In this document: one piece after another, positions 24,843 through 33,124 of the stretch
Numbering within the stretch: the first letter of the stretch is position 1
Layout: every line of letters begins with the position of its first letter
Assembly: GCF_021129305.1 (NCBI RefSeq)
Contig: NZ_JAJOMB010000014.1
Location: 124,001-188,000, forward strand
Direction of reading: 5' to 3'
From: Kineosporia babensis
GTDB lineage: Bacteria; Actinomycetota; Actinomycetes; Actinomycetales; Kineosporiaceae
Length of the DNA: 64,000 bases
The notes under the pieces: generated by a model
Told to the model about the DNA's origin: nothing
Seen by the model: only the letters and a program-made list of their open reading frames with translations
Databases searched by the model: none
Translations under genes and position numbers: made by a program

Positions 24843-25208
24843 ATGGCCATCGACCACATCGAACTGCTGTCCGTGCCGGTCACCGACCAGGACCGGGCCC
24901 GTGACTTCTATGTGAACGTCCTCGGTTTCGAGGTGCTGCGGGACAACCACATGGGCCCGGCCCAGCGCTGGGTCCAGGTCGCACCCAAGGGGGCGCAGAC
25001 CTCGATCACCCTGGTGACCTGGTTCGACTCGATGCCCGCCGGGTCGCTGACCGGCCTGGTCCTGCACGTCGACGACCTGGACGCACAGCTGGCCGAACTG
25101 GCCGGCCAAGGAGTCGAACCGGCGGAGGGCATCCAGAGCGCGCCGTGGGGCAGGTTCGCCGTGGTCGCCGACCCGGACGGCAACCGGCTGGTGCTGCAAG
25201 GTGCCTGA
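24843..25208 (+). CDS. VOC-family protein (glyoxalase/bleomycin-resistance fold)
   Basis: A 121-residue protein with one pair of beta-alpha-beta-beta-beta modules: MAIDHIELLSVPVTDQDRARDFYVNVLGF at the N-terminus and WGRFAVVADPDGNRLVLQG at the C-terminus, where a metal-ligand Glu would usually sit (here R-L-V-L-Q). The missing ligand suggests a binding rather than a metal-dependent catalytic role. No ribosome site precedes the ATG, in line with a leaderless transcript. Its stop overlaps the ArsR start by 8 bp. Confidence 0.88.
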   Translation: MAIDHIELLSVPVTDQDRARDFYVNVLGFEVLRDNHMGPAQRWVQVAPKGAQTSITLVTWFDSMPAGSLTGLVLHVDDLDAQLAELAGQGVEPAEGIQSAPWGRFAVVADPDGNRLVLQGA

Positions 25209-25515
25209 TCTCTTCATGGCGATCGCCCATCCGGCGCGCCGCGAGGTACTCAGGCTGCTGCGCGAGGACGGTCCTCGTCCGGTGGTTCAGCTGGCCGAGC
25301 ACTTCGACATGTCCCGCCCGAGCCTGTCCGAGCACCTCAAACTGCTCAAGGACGCCGGGCTGGTCAGCGAGCGCAAGGTCGGCCGGCAGCGGCTGTACTC
25401 GCTGGAACCCGATCGCCTGCAAGAGTTCTCCGACTGGCTCGCCCCGTACGAACGGTTCTGGCAGACCCGCCTGACCGGCCTGGCCGAACTCCTGGAGGCC
25501 GAGGACGATGACTGA
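25201..25515 (+). CDS. ArsR-family transcriptional repressor
   Basis: 104 residues from a GTG inside the end of the VOC gene. The winged helix is complete: HPARREVLRLLREDGPRPV, the recognition helix in FDMSRPSLSEHLKLLKDAGLV, and the wing ERKVGRQRLYSL. No cysteine-rich metal site is present, so it is not a classic metal sensor. It belongs to the ArsR type linked to SRPBCC genes. It probably binds the palindrome in the operon promoter at 24813-24830. Confidence 0.9.
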   Translation: MPDLFMAIAHPARREVLRLLREDGPRPVVQLAEHFDMSRPSLSEHLKLLKDAGLVSERKVGRQRLYSLEPDRLQEFSDWLAPYERFWQTRLTGLAELLEAEDDD

Positions 25516-25933
25516 GCGCACGAGCATCGACGTCGAGCAGTTCCTGCCGCACGCCCCGGCCCGGGTGTGGCGGGCACTGACCGATCCGCAACGGCTGGCC
25601 CGCTGGCTGATGCCCAACGACTTCCGGGCCGAGGTCGGGCACCGGTTCACCTTCACCACCCACCCCCGGGACGGCTTCGACGGCACGGTGCACTGCGAGG
25701 TCCTCCAGATCGACCCGGAACGGCTGATGCGCTGGTCGTGGAAGGGCGGCAACCTGGACAGCACCCTCACCTGGACTCTGGCCGCGGAGGGACACGGGAC
25801 CCGGCTGTTCCTGCTTCACGAAGGCTTCGATCCCGACGATCCGCTGCAGCAGAAGGCCCTGAAGATCATGGGCGGGGGCTGGCGTTCGCACATCCTGCGA
25901 GCGCTCGAGGCCGAACTGCAGGCCAGCGCCTGA
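25508..25933 (+). CDS. SRPBCC / AHSA1-like protein
   Basis: A 141-residue START-like protein: FLPHAPARVWRALTDPQRLARWLMPNDF at the N-terminus and a long C-terminal helix after GGGWRSHIL. The fold forms a hydrophobic cavity. Its ATG overlaps the ArsR stop by 8 bp. ArsR-SRPBCC pairs are widespread, and the SRPBCC protein may bind or detoxify the inducer. The third gene, VOC, also has a small-molecule-binding fold, so the operon looks like a compact sense-and-bind module. Confidence 0.9.
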   Translation: MTERTSIDVEQFLPHAPARVWRALTDPQRLARWLMPNDFRAEVGHRFTFTTHPRDGFDGTVHCEVLQIDPERLMRWSWKGGNLDSTLTWTLAAEGHGTRLFLLHEGFDPDDPLQQKALKIMGGGWRSHILRALEAELQASA

Positions 25934-25936
25934 CGT

Positions 25937-26641
25937 TCACGAGCGGCGTCGTCGCAAAACCCTTTCCATAACGTCGATCTGCGCGGCGTTGTACAGGTCG
26001 TGCCAGGTCGCCTGGAAGATCTCCCGGGCGTAGGCGCGGCCCAGCGGGGCATCGTTCAGCACGTCCGACAGCCAGGGATTGCTCTCCAGGACGCCCAGAA
26101 TCTTGGGTGTGAGCTCATCGACCAGCCGGGCCCGGGTCCGCTCGTCCGCCGAGGGCGGCAGGTCGTCGAACTCGCGATCGGAGGCATCGCGCGGGTACTG
26201 CGTCACCAGGTTCTGGATCGAGCGCATCACGTTCGGGCTGTAGATCCGCGAGTAGACCAGGATCAGGGCCCGGTCGCTGTCGGACAGGTCGGCGGCGAAG
26301 CGTTGCAGGCCGTCGGTCTCGGACTGCCCCTGCAGCAGGGTGCCCAGCTCGCCCTGGAGAAGTTCGAGGCGGGCGATCCGCTCGCCCAGCTCCTGATCCA
26401 GGACCCGCAGCGAGTCACCGGGTTTCTCGGTCTCCTCCAGCGCGGCGATCTGGTTCAGCGGCATGCCCAGTTCGGCGAGTCGCCGGATTCGGGTCAGCCG
26501 GAGCAGATGCTCGGTGCCGTAGAGCTTGTAGCCGTTGGGAGCTCTTTCCGGTTCGGCCAGCAGCCCGATCGCGTGATAGTGCCGGACCGCCCGGACCGTG
26601 GTGCCCGCGATCTCGGCGAGCTGGCGGGTGCTCCAGGACAT
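25937..26641 (-). CDS. MerR-family regulator with C-terminal ligand domain
   Basis: 234 residues. The N-terminal MerR winged helix is clear (WSTRQLAEIAGTTVRAVRHYHAIGLL, in part), with the second-wing motif ELGMPLNQIAALE and a coiled coil at about 75-110. A further 120 residues have no cysteine cluster, so a metal sensor is unlikely. The DNA-binding part is closely similar to that of the next gene (same HYHAIGLLAEPER motif), so the two are paralogues from a local duplication. The target genes are not clear; the helicase operon is one candidate. Confidence 0.88.
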   Translation of the reverse strand: MSWSTRQLAEIAGTTVRAVRHYHAIGLLAEPERAPNGYKLYGTEHLLRLTRIRRLAELGMPLNQIAALEETEKPGDSLRVLDQELGERIARLELLQGELGTLLQGQSETDGLQRFAADLSDSDRALILVYSRIYSPNVMRSIQNLVTQYPRDASDREFDDLPPSADERTRARLVDELTPKILGVLESNPWLSDVLNDAPLGRAYAREIFQATWHDLYNAAQIDVMERVLRRRRS

Positions 26642-26717
26642 CGCCGCTTCACCTCTCCTCTGCGCCGGATTCAGGACCGGACGAGAAGAGAGTTCAGACC
26701 ATGCCGTGGGGGCAGGG

Positions 26718-27086
26718 TCAAGCTCCGGCTTTGAGCAGTACGGTGAGGCTGGACCGGGCTCGCTGCAACTGCTCGATCTGCTGGGCCAGATCCTGCTTCA
26801 GGACGTGCAGCACATCAGCCGGGCAGCGGCTGATGTCGGCCAGCGCGGAGATCTGTGCCAGCGGCATGCCCAGGGCCGCCAGCCGGCGGATCTCCAGCAT
26901 CCGCACCAGATGATGGGTGCGGTAATGCTTGTAGCCGTTGCGGGAACGCTCCGGCTCGGCCAGCAGCCCGATCGCGTGATAATGCCGCACAGTCTTGATG
27001 GTGGTGCCGGTGATCTCGGCCAGCTCCCGGGTGCTCCAGTCGGCGCTCTGGGCGATCGTCCGGCCGCCGGACCTCACGCGTGACAT
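26718..27086 (-). CDS. MerR-family regulator, short form
   Basis: 122 residues: the DNA-binding domain (DWSTRELAEITGTTIKTVRHY) and coiled coil (HVLKQDLAQQIEQLQRARSS) only, with no effector domain. It is upstream of its longer paralogue by 76 bp on the same strand, so both could be on one mRNA. It could form heterodimers with it, since the coiled coils are related. It is divergent from the helicase gene, with 222 bp between the starts. Confidence 0.87.
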   Translation of the reverse strand: MSRVRSGGRTIAQSADWSTRELAEITGTTIKTVRHYHAIGLLAEPERSRNGYKHYRTHHLVRMLEIRRLAALGMPLAQISALADISRCPADVLHVLKQDLAQQIEQLQRARSSLTVLLKAGA

Positions 27087-27257
27087 GAGCTCAGCCTACG
27101 CAGACACCCCGGGTCATGAGGGACCGTTCTTGAAGACCGTCCTCACGCTGCAGCTGGCCCGGGCTGCTTGACATTCTCCCTTCCGTGGTCACTCCCAAAT
27201 TTCCTGCTGCAGGTCGACATTCGCCCAGTTTTGTGGGCATCGAGCTTCGCTCCTACT

Positions 27258-27295
27258 CTTCCGACGCCCGTGCGGGTCCACGGGTGTTTCGGAAG
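27258..27295 (+). promoter_or_regulatory. Leader hairpin before the helD-like gene
   Basis: CTTCCGA/TCGGAAG (7 bp) continues across a small internal loop into CCCGT/ACGGG, with an 8-nt terminal loop. It ends at the first base of the ribosome site (GGCGGAGGAG, 27295-27304). A stem here could affect translation or act as an attenuator. Confidence 0.4.
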
Positions 27296-27308
27296 GCGGA
27301 GGAGCCCG

Positions 27309-29360
27309 ATGGTTCAGGAAAGTCAGCACGCGGCAGCGGTACTGGAGGAGCAGGCGTTCCTTGACCAGGCGCTGGCCCGGCACAGTCAGCTCCTGGCGCA
27401 CCTGGAGAGCGAAGCCTCGGCGTTGCCCACCAGCGTCGAGGCCCAGGCCCGCGGCGCCCTGCTGCGCCGGCGTCACCGCGAGCTGGACCAGGCCCGCAAG
27501 GGCCTGGTCTTCGGCCGGATCGACGCCCTGGACGGAACCGTGCGCCGCATCGGCCGGGTCGGCGTCTCCAACCAGGACGAGCACGCCGACCCGCTGGTGC
27601 TGGACTGGCGGGCGGCCGCCGCCCGCCCGTTCTACACGGCGACCCCGCTGCAGCCGGAGGGCCAGTCCCGTCGACGGCACGTCCTGGTCGAGGCGGCCAC
27701 GGTGACCGGGGTCAACGACGAACCGCTCAGCGGGGGCACTGACAACGGCCTGGTCGGTGAGGGAGCCCTGCTGTCGGCGCTGGGACAGCGGCGCACCGGG
27801 CAGATGAGCGCGGCGATCGCCACGCTGCAGCGCGAGCAGGACGACATCATCCGGGCCGAGGCCGACGGTCCGCTGATCGTCCAGGGCGGTCCAGGCACCG
27901 GCAAGACGGTCGTCGCCCTGCACCGGGTGGCCTACCTGCTGTTCACCCACGAGCAGATCGCCGACCAGGCCGTGCTCGTGCTCGGCCCCTCCCACCGGTT
28001 CCTCGACTACATCGCTCAGGTTCTGCCTGCCCTCGGCGAGACCGCGGTGGTCTCGGCCACCTGCGACACCCTGCTCCCCGGGGTGAGGGTCACCCGGTCC
28101 GAGAGTCGCGAGCAGGCCGAGATCAAGGGCCGGGAGCAGTGGCAGCCGGCCATCGAGGCGTACGTCGCTTCGCTGCTACCCGCGCCTGAGGATCTGAAGG
28201 TCCGGTGGGAGGGCGAGCAGCACGAGGTGTCCGCCGCCCGAGTGCACCAGTTGCTCACCGCGGTTCGGCAGCGGCCCTACCACCAGGCTCGGCAGGTGTT
28301 CTCCGGGCAGTTCCGGGAGGTCCTCACCGACATCATCGTCCAGGCCCGGGAAACACTCCTGGACGAGGTCGACGAGGGCTACGAAGACATCCTGGCCCGC
28401 TTCACCGATGGGGCAGGCACCGAAAGCGCCCTGACTGAGGACGAAGTCGACGAGATCCGGGAGAGCGTTGCCGCCAGCGCCGAGGTCACCGCAGTGATTC
28501 AGGCCTGGTGGCCCACTCTCGAGCCCGGCCTGGTTCTGCGAAACCTGCTGAACAGCAAGGAGTTCCTGAAGGGACACCTGACGGGGGACGAGACGGCCCT
28601 GGTTGGGTGCGGTCCCTCGGGTTGGGCGTCGAGCGACATCCCTTTGCTCGACGCGGTGGCCCACGAACTCGGTGATGCGGCGGCGCCGGAACCGGGCGGC
28701 GAGTTCATCGCGGATCGGGCCCGCCGACAGCGGAACTGGGTGTACGGGCACGTGGTGATCGACGAGGCCCAGGAGCTGTCGGGGATGCAGTGGCAGATGG
28801 TGCTGCGCCGGTGCCCGTCCCGGTCGATCACCGCGGTCGGGGACATCGACCAGACGGAGGCCGCGCACCGGCGCACCAGCTGGGCCCAGGCCGTCGGGGG
28901 AGTCTTCGGCGAGCGCTGGAACGCTGCCGAGCTCACCATCTGCTACCGCACGCCGATCGAGGTGATGGACCTGACCGGGCCGGTCCTGCAGAAGGCGGGC
29001 AGCCTGAACAGTCCGCCCCGTGCGGTGCGCAGCAGCGGGTTCGCCCCCTGGGAGTCCAGCGTCCGGCCGGAAGAGCTGGCCGCAGCCGCGCAGGAGGCGG
29101 TCCAGGCCATGCAGCAGCGCTGGAACGGCGGCACGGTGGGTGTTGTCGCGCCGCACGCCCGGATCGCCGAACTCGCGGCGGCCCTGCCCGGTCTGCCGGT
29201 GCTGACCTCGTCCGAGGCCAAGGGCCTGGAATGGGATGCGGCCCTGGTGGTCGATCCGCACGCGATAGCGGCCGAGCCCCGCGGCTGGAACCGGCTTTAC
29301 GTCGCGCTCACCCGCTGCACTCAGGAACTGGCCCAGATCCACCTGCCGGCCGACGTCTGA
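27309..29360 (+). CDS. helD: HelD-like RNA-polymerase-associated ATPase (SF1 helicase fold)
   Basis: 683 residues from an ATG behind GGAGGAG. The long N-terminal helical arm (QDQALARHSQLLAHL region, residues 1-70) precedes the 1A domain, with Walker A GGPGTGKT at 193-200; Walker B is VVIDEAQEL, and SSEAKGLEWDAALVVDP with YVALTRCTQEL is the SF1 C-terminus. This is the layout of actinobacterial HelD proteins, which free stalled RNA polymerase from DNA. A HelD relative (HelR) protects RNA polymerase from rifamycins. An efflux gene follows after 18 bp, so a resistance role is possible. Confidence 0.87.
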   Translation: MVQESQHAAAVLEEQAFLDQALARHSQLLAHLESEASALPTSVEAQARGALLRRRHRELDQARKGLVFGRIDALDGTVRRIGRVGVSNQDEHADPLVLDWRAAAARPFYTATPLQPEGQSRRRHVLVEAATVTGVNDEPLSGGTDNGLVGEGALLSALGQRRTGQMSAAIATLQREQDDIIRAEADGPLIVQGGPGTGKTVVALHRVAYLLFTHEQIADQAVLVLGPSHRFLDYIAQVLPALGETAVVSATCDTLLPGVRVTRSESREQAEIKGREQWQPAIEAYVASLLPAPEDLKVRWEGEQHEVSAARVHQLLTAVRQRPYHQARQVFSGQFREVLTDIIVQARETLLDEVDEGYEDILARFTDGAGTESALTEDEVDEIRESVAASAEVTAVIQAWWPTLEPGLVLRNLLNSKEFLKGHLTGDETALVGCGPSGWASSDIPLLDAVAHELGDAAAPEPGGEFIADRARRQRNWVYGHVVIDEAQELSGMQWQMVLRRCPSRSITAVGDIDQTEAAHRRTSWAQAVGGVFGERWNAAELTICYRTPIEVMDLTGPVLQKAGSLNSPPRAVRSSGFAPWESSVRPEELAAAAQEAVQAMQQRWNGGTVGVVAPHARIAELAAALPGLPVLTSSEAKGLEWDAALVVDPHAIAAEPRGWNRLYVALTRCTQELAQIHLPADV

Positions 29361-29378
29361 AACCGAAAGAGGAAGTAC

Positions 29379-30851
29379 ATGCACTCGCGGCGCTGGCTGC
29401 TGCTGACCACCGTGTCCATGGGGCTGCTGCTGATCACCCTGGACAACTCGATCCTTTACACCGCGCTGCCGACCCTGACCGCCGACCTTGGGGCCAGCGC
29501 CACCGAAAGCCTGTGGATCATCAACGCGTATCCGTTGGTCATGGCCGGCCTCCTGCTCGGGGCGGGCACCCTGGGCGACCGGGTCGGGCACCGCCGGATG
29601 TTCGTCGTGGGGCTCTGTCTCTTCGGGGCAGCTTCCCTCGGCGCTGCTTTCGCGCCCGGTCCGGAGGTGCTCATCGCCGCCCGGGGCATCCTTGCGGTCG
29701 GGGCGGCCGCGATGATGCCGGCGACCCTGGCGCTGATCCGGGTCGGTTTCACCGATGCCCAGGAACGGAACATCGCCATTGCGGTCTGGGGCTCCGTCTC
29801 GGTCGTGGGCATGGCCCTCGGGCCGATCATCAGCGGCGCCCTGCTGTCGTCGTTCTGGTGGGGTTCGGTGTTCCTGATCAACGTTCCGGTGATCGCGGTG
29901 GCGCTGATCGCGGTTCCCCTCGTCGCGCCGCCCAACGACCCCGATCCCAGCCGGGAATGGGATCTCCCCTCGTCCGTCCTGGCTCTGCTGACCCTGGTCG
30001 GCCTGGTGCTCCTGATCAAGGAACGAAGCGGCGAAATTGTCATTGCAGCAGCAATTCTGGCCGTTCTGGGCGGGGTCCTGTTTGTGCGCCGGCAGCGGAC
30101 GATCGCGCATCCCCTGCTCGAGTTCGGCATCTTCCGCCACGCGGCCTTCGCCGCCGGTGCGCTCGCGGCCACGCTGTCGATGTTCGTGGTCGCCGGCGTG
30201 CAGCTGATCACGACCCAGCGGTTCCAGCTGGTGGCCGGGTATACACCCTTGCAGGCAGGTCTGCTGATCGCTGCTCTGGCGTTGGGTTCTCTGCCCACAG
30301 CATTGCTCAGCGGTGCCTACCTGCATGTGATCGGTCTGCGTCTGCTGATCGCCGGAGGCCTGGCGGTTGCCGGTGTTTCCACCGCGGTGCTCGCGCTGTC
30401 GCTCGGCTCCTTCGCCCTCGTGCTGGGCTCCCTGGTGGGCATCGGAGTCGGCCTGGGAGCGGTGATGGCGGTGGCCTCGACCGCGATCGTCGGCAACGTC
30501 CCACCGCGACGGGCCGGGATGGCCTCGTCGGTGGAGGAGGTCTCGTACGAGTTCGGCAGCCTGATCGCGGTGGCGGTACTGGGCACGATGATCGGTTCGC
30601 TCTACACCAGCCGGGTCGTTCTGCCGGAGGGCGCCGACGCAGCGAGCGCCGGATCGGTTGCGACGGCGCTGGAGATCGCCGGGAACGACCTCGCCGTGCT
30701 GGAGGCGGCCTTCACCGCGTACGACGAGTCCTACCGGATCGTGGCCCTGGTGATCGCTGCCTCGGCGCTGGTGGCGGCCGGGACCATGGCCCGCATGCTG
30801 CAGCGCCACGGCTGGCGATCCGCATCCACGCTGCCCGACACCGGGCACTGA
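29379..30851 (+). CDS. MFS exporter, DHA2 family
   Basis: 490 residues, about 14 hydrophobic segments. TM1 has LDNSILYTALPTL and the loop motif is GTLGDRVGHRRMF. It starts 18 bp after the HelD-like gene with AGAGGAAG as ribosome site, so it should be translated from the same mRNA. Coupling of a polymerase-protecting ATPase and a drug pump is consistent with defence against an RNA-polymerase-targeting antibiotic. The substrate itself is not visible in the sequence. Confidence 0.9.
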   Translation: MHSRRWLLLTTVSMGLLLITLDNSILYTALPTLTADLGASATESLWIINAYPLVMAGLLLGAGTLGDRVGHRRMFVVGLCLFGAASLGAAFAPGPEVLIAARGILAVGAAAMMPATLALIRVGFTDAQERNIAIAVWGSVSVVGMALGPIISGALLSSFWWGSVFLINVPVIAVALIAVPLVAPPNDPDPSREWDLPSSVLALLTLVGLVLLIKERSGEIVIAAAILAVLGGVLFVRRQRTIAHPLLEFGIFRHAAFAAGALAATLSMFVVAGVQLITTQRFQLVAGYTPLQAGLLIAALALGSLPTALLSGAYLHVIGLRLLIAGGLAVAGVSTAVLALSLGSFALVLGSLVGIGVGLGAVMAVASTAIVGNVPPRRAGMASSVEEVSYEFGSLIAVAVLGTMIGSLYTSRVVLPEGADAASAGSVATALEIAGNDLAVLEAAFTAYDESYRIVALVIAASALVAAGTMARMLQRHGWRSASTLPDTGH

Positions 30852-30857
30852 ACGACC

Positions 30858-30890
30858 GTGGCGGTCCCGGATCAGATCCGGGACCACCAC
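30858..30890. terminator. Bidirectional terminator
   Basis: Perfect 10-bp arms GGTCCCGGAT/ATCCGGGACC with loop CAG extend to 15 bp with one mismatch. The hairpin fills the 46-bp space between the convergent exporter and CAP genes. Confidence 0.8.
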
Positions 30891-30897
30891 GAAGGGC

Positions 30898-31797
30898 CTA
30901 CTTGCGGGGCGAGCCGAAGTTCTGCACCCAGTACTGGCCGTAGGCGGCGCCGCTACCGGCCGCGTAACCCACGCCCAGTTCGGTCAGGCCGCAGTTCAGG
31001 ATGTTGGCCTTGTGCCCGGCCGAGTTCATCCACCCCTTCATGACCGCCTCCGGACTGGACTGCCCGGCGGCGATGTTCTCCGCGGCCCCCGCCCAGGTGT
31101 AACCGGCGGCGGTCATCCGCTCGAACGGGCTGGTGCCGTCCTGGCTGTCGTGGCTGAAGTAGTTGTTCTTCAGCATGTCCTCGGCGTGGCCCTGCGCGGA
31201 CTTGGTCAGCGCGGCGTTGGCGGTCAGGGCGACGTTGCAGCCGGCCTTCTTGCGCTCGGCGTTGGTCAGCTCGAGCACCTTGGCCTGGTACTGCGCGAGC
31301 GTGCCGCCGGCGCCGGCCGGCGGGGTGGTCGTGGTCGGCTTGGTCGGTTCGGTGGTCGGTTTCGTGGGCTCGGTGCTGGGAGTGTCCGGCGGAGCATCGG
31401 TCGAACCGGTGGGCTGCGAGGTGGGCTCGTCGTCCGGGTCGCTCGGGTCGTCGGGCTCGCCCGGGTCGGTGGTGGGTGCCGTGGTGGTCGGCTGCCCGTG
31501 ACCAGGGCGGTGGTGGTGGCGGTGCTTGCGCCGGTGCTCCCGGAGTTCCTTCTTACTCGGGGTGGTGGCGGCCGCGGTCGGGGTGTCCTGCGACTCGGCC
31601 TCGTCCTCCTCGGCCTCGGTGGTCTGCGAAGGGCCGGGCGGCAGAGCAGAGTTGTTGGAGATCTGGGCGGCGTTGGCGTTGGTGCCGTTGCCGGCCCACG
31701 GGCCGCAGGCGTAAGCGGCGCCGGTGCCTCCGACGGTGACGGCAGTTGCGGCGGCAATGAGCACCGGCCGGAACTTCTTGTGACGGGTCAGGGCCAT
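30898..31797 (-). CDS. Secreted CAP-domain (SCP/PR-1) protein
   Basis: 299 residues from the ATG at 31797; a GTG at 31815 adds six. Residues 1-30 form a signal peptide (MALTRHKKFRPVLIAAATAV, then cleavage after AYA). A long low-complexity linker follows (His/Arg-rich HRRKHRHHHRPGHG, then Thr/Pro/Asp-rich), and the CAP domain fills the last 130 residues: LTNAERKKAGC, YFSHDSQDGTSPFERM, GAAENIAAGQ, WMNSAGHKANILN, YGQYWVQNFG. Such proteins are exported and their roles vary; the linker suggests it spans the cell wall. Confidence 0.9.
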   Translation of the reverse strand: MALTRHKKFRPVLIAAATAVTVGGTGAAYACGPWAGNGTNANAAQISNNSALPPGPSQTTEAEEDEAESQDTPTAAATTPSKKELREHRRKHRHHHRPGHGQPTTTAPTTDPGEPDDPSDPDDEPTSQPTGSTDAPPDTPSTEPTKPTTEPTKPTTTTPPAGAGGTLAQYQAKVLELTNAERKKAGCNVALTANAALTKSAQGHAEDMLKNNYFSHDSQDGTSPFERMTAAGYTWAGAAENIAAGQSSPEAVMKGWMNSAGHKANILNCGLTELGVGYAAGSGAAYGQYWVQNFGSPRK

Positions 31798-31998
31798 GGG
31801 GAAGTTTTCTAGCACGCCCGCGAATTAAGGCGTTCTCATGAATATCGCGGTGGGAACCGCGTTCTGGCGGCCTGGCGACGTCCCTGCGAAGGTCGGGCAC
31901 AAGGCACGGTTAGGCCGAGGTGTGAGGGGCGTTAAACAGATTTCCCGGAAAAAGATCTATCCGACAGTTGGGGCAGATGGGTTCTCCCGGTGAGCCGG

Positions 31999-33099
31999 TC
32001 AGAGATCGGCGGCGGCTGCGGCCCGGTCGACGGCGGCGCGCTGATGGGGCTGCAGGTCCTGGCCGCCGAAGCCTTGGACGAGACCGAGGTACGGGTCCGG
32101 CACCGTGGTCCGGGAGGCGAGTTCCTCCAGGATCGCCAGGCCGCAGAACGGCACGTACCCGGCGGCGTAACCACCTTCGTGGATCATGGCGATCCGCCCT
32201 GAGCAGAGCGTTTCCGCCGTCTGCATCAGAGTTTTCGTCAGGCTCCGGAAGCCGCCGGAGCTGAGTAACTGCCGGGCCAGCGGGTCCATGGCGTTGGCGT
32301 CCAGGCCCGAGGCAACGACGATGAGGTCGGGCCCGAACCGGTGCAGCGCCGGAACGACCACCCGCTCCATCGCGTAGGCGTACCCACCGTCGCCGGTTCC
32401 GGCCGGAAGGGGCACGTTGATCGCCGAGCCGAGCCCGGCACCCTGGCCCCGCTCGTCGATGGAGCCGCTGCCCGGTGGAAAGACGTTGTCCTGGTGCAGG
32501 GAGATCGTCAGCACCGACGGGTCCTCGGCGAAGATGGCCTGCGTGCCGTTGCCGTGGTGGGCGTCCCAGTCGAGCACGGCCACCCGCCCGATCCCGGGCC
32601 GGGCCCTGACCTCGGTGACGGCGATGGCGACGTTGTTCAGATAGGCCATCCCCATCCCGGTGTTCGCCAGAGCATGGTGACCGGACGGCCTGACCAGGGC
32701 GTATCCGTTCCGGGCGCGACCCTCGGCCACCGCCGAGACGACGGCGACAGCGCCGCCGGCGGCGCGCAGCAAGATCTCGAACCCGCCCCGGCCCAACGGC
32801 GAGATCCCGTCGCCGGCATCGCCACCGGACCCGTCCGACGCCTGCCGCAGCCGATGCAGGTAGGCCTCGTCGTGAACGGCCAGAACCTGCCGCTCCGAGG
32901 CCAGGTCCGAGGGCAGCCGGTCAAGATGGTCGGCCAGGCCGGAAACCACCACGAGTTCGTGGATGCGGCGCTTGGTGTCGGGAGAGTCCAGGTGCTGGAA
33001 AGGCTGCAACCCGGCTCGCGGGTCCGAGGGCAGCAGGGGAGCGGCCGTTCCGCTGTCGTGCCAGGCGAACGCCTCGTGGTACAGGTACGCGGTCGTCAT
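31999..33099 (-). CDS. Class II histone-deacetylase-family amidohydrolase
   Basis: 366 residues with the arginase-deacetylase active site: RPSGHHA (general-base His pair), zinc ligands DWDAHHGNGTQ and SGLDANAMDP, and the C-terminal EGGYAAGYVPFC. It belongs to the bacterial HDAC-like/acetoin-utilisation/acetylpolyamine amidohydrolase family. Bacterial members deacetylate acetylpolyamines or other amides, so an acylated small amine is a reasonable guess. It lies 25 bp after the hemerythrin gene on the same strand. Confidence 0.9.
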   Translation of the reverse strand: MTTAYLYHEAFAWHDSGTAAPLLPSDPRAGLQPFQHLDSPDTKRRIHELVVVSGLADHLDRLPSDLASERQVLAVHDEAYLHRLRQASDGSGGDAGDGISPLGRGGFEILLRAAGGAVAVVSAVAEGRARNGYALVRPSGHHALANTGMGMAYLNNVAIAVTEVRARPGIGRVAVLDWDAHHGNGTQAIFAEDPSVLTISLHQDNVFPPGSGSIDERGQGAGLGSAINVPLPAGTGDGGYAYAMERVVVPALHRFGPDLIVVASGLDANAMDPLARQLLSSGGFRSLTKTLMQTAETLCSGRIAMIHEGGYAAGYVPFCGLAILEELASRTTVPDPYLGLVQGFGGQDLQPHQRAAVDRAAAAADL

Positions 33100-33124
33100 G
33101 GGAACCTTTCGCTGGAAGCGGAAC

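Noticed and set aside
27087-27308. Rifamycin-associated element (RAE) expected upstream of a HelR-type gene
   Set aside because: I found no long G/C-rich palindrome of the RAE kind; only the leader hairpin is present.
28176-30890. A 900-codon open frame antisense to the HelD-like and exporter genes
   Set aside because: It is a shadow of high-GC codon usage; both sense genes have full sets of family motifs.
31798-31998. c-di-AMP (ydaO-type) riboswitch before the CAP protein
   Set aside because: There is one small hairpin (CGCGGT/ACCGCG at 31846-31861) but none of the conserved ydaO core motifs.
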